Shown here one piece after another: positions 6,402 to 10,797 of a stretch of DNA of 10,797 nucleotides. Every line of letters begins with the position of its first letter. Position 1 is the stretch's first letter. Under the pieces are notes generated by a model, which did no database searches, was not told where the DNA came from, and was given only the letters and a program-made list of their open reading frames with translations. The stretch is from Planctomycetota bacterium (GTDB lineage: Bacteria > Planctomycetota > Planctomycetia > Pirellulales > S012-138): contig JALSGI010000722.1 of NCBI GenBank assembly GCA_026982835.1, forward strand, positions 1 to 10,797. The letters run 5' to 3'. A program made the position numbers and the translations under genes.

Positions 6402-8513
6402 TTATCGCCTCTGCCCGGTGCGGCCCTGGGGGTCCGCCGGTTCGATCAGCTCCACGCGCCCTTTTCCGGCCAGGTCCACCAGCTCCGGCAGGTCGTAGTG
6501 CCGAAGCGCCCCGTGCACCACGTTGACCAGCTGGTTCCGTGGCACGGGGGTCTCGACCACCTCCGCCCAGGAGCGGATGCCCCGCACCAGCTCCACGCGG
6601 AGAAAAAGCTGTGGTTCCAAGGCCGCAGCGTGCAAAGCGGGTACGGTCAGCTCCTGGTGAGCCACCAGCAGTACGCCGGAGCGTGTCTGTTGCTTAAACT
6701 CCGGTCGGGCTTGGAGCCAGCGGGCCAGGGCCAGCGTGTGTTCTGCCCGCAGGCCCACCATCGACTCGCCCAGCAAGTAAAGCAGCATGGTTTCGTCGTA
6801 GAGCGGGCCGAAGTAGTCGGCGGCCCAGTTGCGCTCCCCGGGTCGGGTTTCGCCGCAGCCGGGCAGGTCGGCGGCCAGCACGGGGCGGCCTTGGGCCAGG
6901 AAGTGTTCTAGCGCCGGGGAACCTGCGGCCAGGCGGGCCTTGCCCTGGGGATGAAGCCACAAGACCGGCGGCCCTTTCAACTCCTTGGGCACAAGCAGCA
7001 CCGCCGGGATCGGCAATCCTGAGTGCAGGGAAAAGACCCACTTTTGCAGCGTAAACCGCGGCCTGGTTTCTTTGGCGACTAAGGTGGCTTTCAGCTCGGG
7101 CAGCTCTTCCAGCGGCCGCACCCCGGCCGTGCGGCGCACCAGGCGGCGCCTCTGCCGAGCGTCCAGCTGGCTCCACGCCTGGCGGCGCCGGGGGCGGAGG
7201 CGTTGTTCCCACTGGCGGTTCAAATCGATCACCGAGCGGGCTCCCGGCAAGAGCATCACCTGGCCTTGGGGCGTGCAGCGGAGCTGGTTTTCTTCAAATG
7301 GGGTCATGGGTTCCTCGAACACCTCCCGGGGTTCTTCGCGCAGGTGGCGAAGCATCCAGCGGGCGGCCCCTTCGCGTAGCAGCCGCGAGAAGCCGTGGGG
7401 GGCGCGGGCCTCGACCAGCTCCACCCGCTCCGGGTAACCCAACAGCCCATAGAACCGCTTGGCCTGGCGGAACGTGTTCCAGGTGCCCTCGATGGCAAAC
7501 CCGTCGAAGGTGGCGGCGAGGATAAGCGTGGGCTTGGGGGCGCGCATGAGCACGTAGTCGGCGTGGTTCATGCCGAAGGCCACCTGGCCGAAGATGTTTT
7601 GCTCCCCGTCCTGAGGCCCACGCTGCGGCAGCAGGTGCTCAAAATCGGTGAGATAACAAGCCGGGGCCGCGACCCAGATGCGCTCGTCCAACGCCATCAG
7701 GTAGCTGGTGAGCGTGCCGCCGCCGGAGTTGCCCGTGCAACCCAATCGCTTGGGGTCCACCTCGGGCCGGGATTGCAGGTAGTCCAGCGCCCGCATGCCA
7801 TCCCAGATGCGATACCGAGCCGTGCTGGAGCCAAGCAGCATGGCGCCGATGCCCACCAGCGTGTGCTCGGTGGTGGAGAGGAATCGGGCGCGGGGATGGT
7901 ACTGCGCTGCACGTGGCTGGGCCGGTTCCTGGTCGTTTTGGCGCAGGATCTGGTACCGCTCGCCCTGGCCGATGGGGTCGTAGCACAGCACGGCGATTCC
8001 GTTTCGGGCCATGAGCATGGCCGCTTGCTGGTAGGCCGTGGCCGCCTTGCCGTTGATGCTGTGCCCGCAGGGTTCCAGCACGCCGGGAAAGGGTCCCTTG
8101 CCCCGGGTGGGCAGGTAGAGAAGCGCGGTGACGTAGTGGCCGGGCTGGCTTTCAAAGAGGATCTTTTCCACCCGGAAGCCCTGCCCCTGGAGCGTTCCGA
8201 CCACGCGGGCCCGCAGCGGCGTGCGCCGGGGGAAACCGCCCAGCTGGCGGCGGAAGAACTCCTGCCGTTGCCGCATCCAGTGGAGGCATGCCTGGGGGGA
8301 ATCGAGCTTCTCAAACGCCTCCTGTCGCCGCCGCAGCGCCTGCTGGCAACGCTGCAAGGCCCACTGTTTGAGCAACCGGCCGGGAGGCACAGCCTGGTCC
8401 GATGGTTTCAATACCTGCCAGCCCTTGACGGTCTTTTCCTGTTGGGCCGAGGAGACGTTTCCTGCGGCAAGCAACACCAGGCACAACACGGGGCAGCTCA
8501 GGCAAGCACGCAT
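6402..8513 (-). CDS. Secreted protein with two alpha/beta-hydrolase domains, the second degenerate
   Basis: This is a 703-aa protein with a signal peptide (MRACLSCPVLCLVLLAAG, cleavage near SSAQQ). Domain 1 (about 100-395) is an esterase-like alpha/beta hydrolase. It has an oxyanion-side EPCGHS (147-152), CYDPIGQGER (177-186), nucleophile Ser263 in CTGNSGGGT, Asp337 in ATFDGF and His373 in APHGFS. Domain 2 (about 485-695) repeats the fold (AVLLVPKELKGPPVLWLHP, VLAADLPGCGET, then LLVAHQELTVPAL). Its nucleophile elbow reads AHQEL instead of GxSxG and no catalytic His is evident. Acetyl-xylan-esterase or dienelactone-hydrolase-like relatives are common in planctomycetes; the substrate here is unknown. 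GGAG lies 8 nt upstream of the ATG at 8513. The frame is open to 8897 but only through repeat sequence. The gene is divergent from a second hydrolase fusion at 9084. Confidence 0.88.
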   Translation of the reverse strand: MRACLSCPVLCLVLLAAGNVSSAQQEKTVKGWQVLKPSDQAVPPGRLLKQWALQRCQQALRRRQEAFEKLDSPQACLHWMRQRQEFFRRQLGGFPRRTPLRARVVGTLQGQGFRVEKILFESQPGHYVTALLYLPTRGKGPFPGVLEPCGHSINGKAATAYQQAAMLMARNGIAVLCYDPIGQGERYQILRQNDQEPAQPRAAQYHPRARFLSTTEHTLVGIGAMLLGSSTARYRIWDGMRALDYLQSRPEVDPKRLGCTGNSGGGTLTSYLMALDERIWVAAPACYLTDFEHLLPQRGPQDGEQNIFGQVAFGMNHADYVLMRAPKPTLILAATFDGFAIEGTWNTFRQAKRFYGLLGYPERVELVEARAPHGFSRLLREGAARWMLRHLREEPREVFEEPMTPFEENQLRCTPQGQVMLLPGARSVIDLNRQWEQRLRPRRRQAWSQLDARQRRRLVRRTAGVRPLEELPELKATLVAKETRPRFTLQKWVFSLHSGLPIPAVLLVPKELKGPPVLWLHPQGKARLAAGSPALEHFLAQGRPVLAADLPGCGETRPGERNWAADYFGPLYDETMLLYLLGESMVGLRAEHTLALARWLQARPEFKQQTRSGVLLVAHQELTVPALHAAALEPQLFLRVELVRGIRSWAEVVETPVPRNQLVNVVHGALRHYDLPELVDLAGKGRVELIEPADPQGRTGQRR

Positions 8514-8613
8514 GGGAGGCTCTCCGGGAAGGGGCCAACGGGGCGGGGAGCAACGGTTTTTTCCATTGTGGCTGGAGCCTGGCCTGTTGCAAGAAAAAGC
8601 CTCCTGCGGCCAG

Positions 8614-8685
8614 CCCGCGGCTTTAGCCGGGGGGGAGCCAAACAAGCGCATTGCGTTATATTTCTCCGCGGGCTGACGCCCGCGG
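8614..8685. repeat. Inverted pair of hairpin A around a 32-nt core
   Basis: A minus-oriented, imperfect A (8614-8633, loop TTTA on the plus strand) and a plus-oriented perfect A (8666-8685, CCGCGGGC-TGAC-GCCCGCGG, then CTCGCC) flank a 32-nt core (8634-8665). The core matches that of 3925-3956, read in reverse, at 27 of 32 positions, including GCATTGCGTTAT. Core length and hairpin orientation are identical at the two loci. Confidence 0.8.
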
Positions 8686-8722
8686 CTCGCCACCCCTCCA
8701 AGCCTCCACGCCTCCAAGCCCT

Positions 8723-8812
8723 CCGCCAGCTGAAGCTGACGGCTCGCCGATGGCAAGAAGAAACGTTTTTTCATGCATCGGAGCGGCAGCTCCGGGAGGG
8801 CGAGCCTCCCGG
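8723..8812 (+). repeat. Composite A-B repeat followed by an atypical hairpin
   Basis: Hairpin A (8723-8742, CCGCCAGC-TGAA-GCTGACGG, one mismatched pair, then CTCGCC) is followed after 37 nt by B (8780-8793, GGAGC-GGCA-GCTCC). A third stem, CCGGGAGG with CCTCCCGG (8792-8812), shares two bases with B and is followed by CGAGCC. Confidence 0.7.
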
Positions 8813-8868
8813 CGAGCCGTGGTTTCACCGAGTGTGTTGTTTTCCGCAAACGCGCTTTGTTCCTGCCC

Positions 8869-9024
8869 GGTGCGGAAGCACCAGCGCAACAGCGCACGGC
8901 GCAGGCCGCAAGCCAATACTGTTTCTCCCCCCGCTAACGCGGGGGGCTCTTGGTTGTGCAAGTTGACGTTTGTTCTTGCCCCGGTGCGGCAGCACCCGCG
9001 CACCGGCGCACGGCGCAGGCCGCA
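8869..9024 (+). repeat. B-tail-A-B-tail repeat array upstream of the FG-GAP gene
   Basis: The order is B, GGTGC-GGAA-GCACC (8869-8882); tail (8892-8910); A, CCCCCCGC-TAAC-GCGGGGGG (8927-8946), followed by CTCTT; B, GGTGC-GGCA-GCACC (8983-8996); and an identical 19-nt tail (9006-9024). The two tails share GCGCACGGCGCAGGCCGCA and both the B and tail copies repeat with a 114-bp period. The A copy has the same stem as 6359-6378, on the other side of the hydrolase gene. Confidence 0.75.
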
Positions 9025-9026
9025 TT

Positions 9027-9035
9027 TGTTATACT
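9027..9035 (+). promoter_or_regulatory. Extended -10 promoter for the FG-GAP gene
   Basis: TGT followed by TATACT (9030-9035) matches an extended -10 element. No good -35 lies 16-18 bp upstream, where the repeat tail sits. Transcription from about 9042 would leave a leader of roughly 40 nt before the ATG at 9084. The TATACT hexamer is the same as in the protease promoter. Confidence 0.5.
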
Positions 9036-9071
9036 GTCCCCTTTCTCCCCTGCCCACCAGACCCGTGTGCC

Positions 9072-9077
9072 AGGAGG
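9072..9077 (+). promoter_or_regulatory. Ribosome binding site AGGAGG
   Basis: A perfect AGGAGG lies 6 nt before the ATG at 9084 and fixes that start. It stands out because mch and the methyltransferase have no visible Shine-Dalgarno sequence. Confidence 0.8.
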
Positions 9078-9083
9078 CTGCTC

Positions 9084-10797
9084 ATGCTTGGTTCCGCACG
9101 GCTTGTTGTAGCAATTGCCTCTGGAGTCTTGCTGGCCTTGCCGGGGATGGCCCGGCCCCAGGGCAGCTATACCACCCCCCGGTTTCCGGTAGAAGTCCGC
9201 CGCCTGGGCCCGGCCGACTCCTGCTCGGCAGTGGCCGTGGTGGATGTGAACCGCGACGGCCGCCCCGATGTCCTCTGCGGCACCCGGTGGTTTGAAGGCC
9301 CCACGGGGCAAGAGCATCCCCTGCCCCTTCGTGGCCCGCGGCAGTGGCTTCAGCAAGCCGAGTTCCTTCAGGCCGAGGACCTGGACGGCGACGACCATGC
9401 GGACCTGGTCGGCTACGTCCCCGAGTGGAAAACCCTGTTCTGGGTGCGCAATCCCGGCAACCCCCAGGGCCAAAGGGCATGGACCATCCATGTGGTGGCC
9501 CAAGGGCTTGTCCTCCACGCCCTGCAACTGGTGCCGCTGCAAGGCCGCGGTCCGCGCAAGCTGGTGGGCAGCGGGCCTGCGGGGGCCTGGTTCTGGCACG
9601 CTCAAAAAGAGGGGGCGGCGATTCGCTTCCTGCGGCACGAGCTGCCCGGAGAGCTGGCCGGGCACGGCCTGGGCTGGGGGGACATCGACGGGGACGACCG
9701 GATCGACCTGGTGGGCTGTGGTGGTTGGGCCGCCGCTCCGGCCCGACCCTTGAAGCAGCCCTGGCGAGGCCATCCCCAGTTCCGCCTCCATCCCGATGCC
9801 AGCGCCCCCGTGCTGGTGCTGGACGTGGATGGGGACGGGGATACCGACTTGCTCTATGGCCGCGGGCACGCCGTGGGATTGTACTGGCTGCGCCGCGACG
9901 AACCGGAGAGCCACAAGGAGTTCGCCCGCTGGCGACTGCAAGCAATCGACACCCAGTTCGGCCAATTCCACGCCCCGCTTGCAGCCGACCTGGACGGCGA
10001 CGGGAGCGCGGAACTGGTGGTCGGTCGCCGCCTGGCTGAGGATTGCCGCCTGGAGCCGGGCTCTTTCGACCCGCCCGGGGTGTGGTGCTACCGCTACCAG
10101 AAGGAGCAGAAAACCTGGCGGCGGCTGCTGCTTACCTGGGACGAGCAGGTGGACTGGGGCACAGGGCCGGCCGCAGTCGATTTCGACGGCGACGGCCGCC
10201 TGGACCTGCTCTGTGCAGGGCGGCATGGCGTGTTCTGGTTGCGCAACCGCCGCGGCGAGAAGAGCCCCCCGGCCGCTCCCCGGCGGCCTGATCCGCTGGA
10301 CGCCCCCCTGTACCCGGATCACAAGCACCTGCTGTTGGTGGCCGATCAGCGGGGGGAGGTGCGGCCGGTGCTTACGCCTCGGGCCTGGGGGCGCAGGCGG
10401 TGGCATGTGCTGGCCCATTTTCAACGCGTGGCCGGAGTGCTGCCGGGCCCCGAGTCCCGCGTTCCTCTTGCCGTGCGAATCCACAGCCAGGAGGAGTTGC
10501 CCCAGTACACGCGGTACAAGATCACCTTTGCCAGCGAGCCGGGCGATCGGGTGCCCGCCTGGCTGCTTGTGCCCAAGGGAATCTGCAAACCGCGCCCGGC
10601 GATGATCTGCCCGCACCAGACCATCCGCATGGGCAAGGACGAGGTGGCCGGGCTGGCCGGGCGGCCCACCCGCCAGTACGGCCACGAGCTGGCCGCCCGG
10701 GGCTACGTGTGCCTGGTGCCCGATTACCCCTCCTTCGGCGAATACTCCTACGACTTCCAGCCGCCGCGGCACCGGCACCCCAGCGGCACGATCAAGG
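9084..10797 (+). CDS. FG-GAP/VCBS repeat protein fused to an alpha/beta hydrolase (3' partial)
   Basis: The frame is open from the ATG to the window end (571 codons, no stop), so the gene is cut by the window and not shown to be broken. Residues 1-25 form a likely signal peptide. Residues 45-390 carry six Ca2+-binding loops of the FG-GAP/VCBS type: DVNRDGRPD (54-62), DLDGDDHAD (99-107), DIDGDDRID (200-208), DVDGDGDTD (247-255), DLDGDGSAE (302-310) and DFDGDGRLD (366-374). They predict a beta-propeller of about six or seven blades. From about 475 an alpha/beta-hydrolase domain begins (YKITFASEPGDRVPAWLLVP, then CPHQT and VPDYPSFGEY), and its nucleophile elbow must lie beyond the window. An exported, Ca2+-stabilised enzyme with a binding propeller is likely; the substrate is unknown. 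It has a perfect AGGAGG and is divergent from the double hydrolase at 8513. Confidence 0.87.
   Translation, partial: MLGSARLVVAIASGVLLALPGMARPQGSYTTPRFPVEVRRLGPADSCSAVAVVDVNRDGRPDVLCGTRWFEGPTGQEHPLPLRGPRQWLQQAEFLQAEDLDGDDHADLVGYVPEWKTLFWVRNPGNPQGQRAWTIHVVAQGLVLHALQLVPLQGRGPRKLVGSGPAGAWFWHAQKEGAAIRFLRHELPGELAGHGLGWGDIDGDDRIDLVGCGGWAAAPARPLKQPWRGHPQFRLHPDASAPVLVLDVDGDGDTDLLYGRGHAVGLYWLRRDEPESHKEFARWRLQAIDTQFGQFHAPLAADLDGDGSAELVVGRRLAEDCRLEPGSFDPPGVWCYRYQKEQKTWRRLLLTWDEQVDWGTGPAAVDFDGDGRLDLLCAGRHGVFWLRNRRGEKSPPAAPRRPDPLDAPLYPDHKHLLLVADQRGEVRPVLTPRAWGRRRWHVLAHFQRVAGVLPGPESRVPLAVRIHSQEELPQYTRYKITFASEPGDRVPAWLLVPKGICKPRPAMICPHQTIRMGKDEVAGLAGRPTRQYGHELAARGYVCLVPDYPSFGEYSYDFQPPRHRHPSGTIK

Noticed and set aside
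7395..8966. 523-codon open frame on the plus strand
   Set aside because: It is antisense to the double hydrolase and continues into repeat sequence. It has no domain or ribosome binding site.
8869..9024. CRISPR array
   Set aside because: The repeats are hairpins of different types in A/B order, with no uniform repeat-spacer alternation and no cas gene in the window.
8934..10778. 614-codon open frame on the minus strand
   Set aside because: It is antisense to the FG-GAP hydrolase frame, which has a perfect ribosome binding site, a signal peptide and six Ca2+ loops. The antisense product has no recognisable domain.

Overview
The window looks like part of a GC-rich planctomycete chromosome, probably Pirellulales-like. 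This is inferred from four things: a bacterial methenyl-tetrahydromethanopterin cyclohydrolase (mch), an FG-GAP repeat domain fused to an alpha/beta hydrolase, a two-domain secreted alpha/beta hydrolase, and long intergenic stretches packed with short hairpin repeats. No marker in the window settles the genus.

Layout: 1-1145 has no convincing gene and carries many inverted repeats, above all in 1-580. A good sigma70-type promoter (1146-1174) precedes a secreted S41 C-terminal processing protease (1308-2996, +). It converges on a DtxR/MntR-type metalloregulator (3013-3678, -), with 16 bp between the two stop codons. A repeat-rich gap separates that regulator from the divergent mch (4152-5096, +). 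The last 38 bp of mch overlap the 3' end of a convergent SAM-dependent methyltransferase (5059-5904, -). Next come a 118-bp MITE-like element with 12-bp perfect terminal inverted repeats and a TTAG duplication (6026-6143) and more hairpin repeats. A secreted double alpha/beta-hydrolase protein follows (6402-8513, -), in which only the first domain keeps a catalytic triad. A 570-bp repeat-filled divergent spacer then leads to an FG-GAP/VCBS-repeat protein that turns into a second alpha/beta hydrolase and runs off the window end (9084-10797, +).

Functional reading: the genes are mostly singletons in alternating orientation, and no operon is evident. The two exported hydrolases share a divergent intergenic region and may act on related extracellular or periplasmic esters, possibly polysaccharide-linked. 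That link is inference only. mch belongs to H4MPT-linked C1 transfer, but none of its partner genes is in the window.

The most unusual signal is the family of intergenic hairpins. The shape is constant (8-bp stem, 4-nt loop, CT before, CTCGC after), but the stem sequence changes from copy to copy with both arms changing together. Copies recur in fixed arrangements: an inverted pair around a 32-nt conserved core (twice), and hairpin A followed 34-37 nt later by a small GGNGC-GGAA-GCNCC hairpin B (at least four times). I saw none inside the coding regions.
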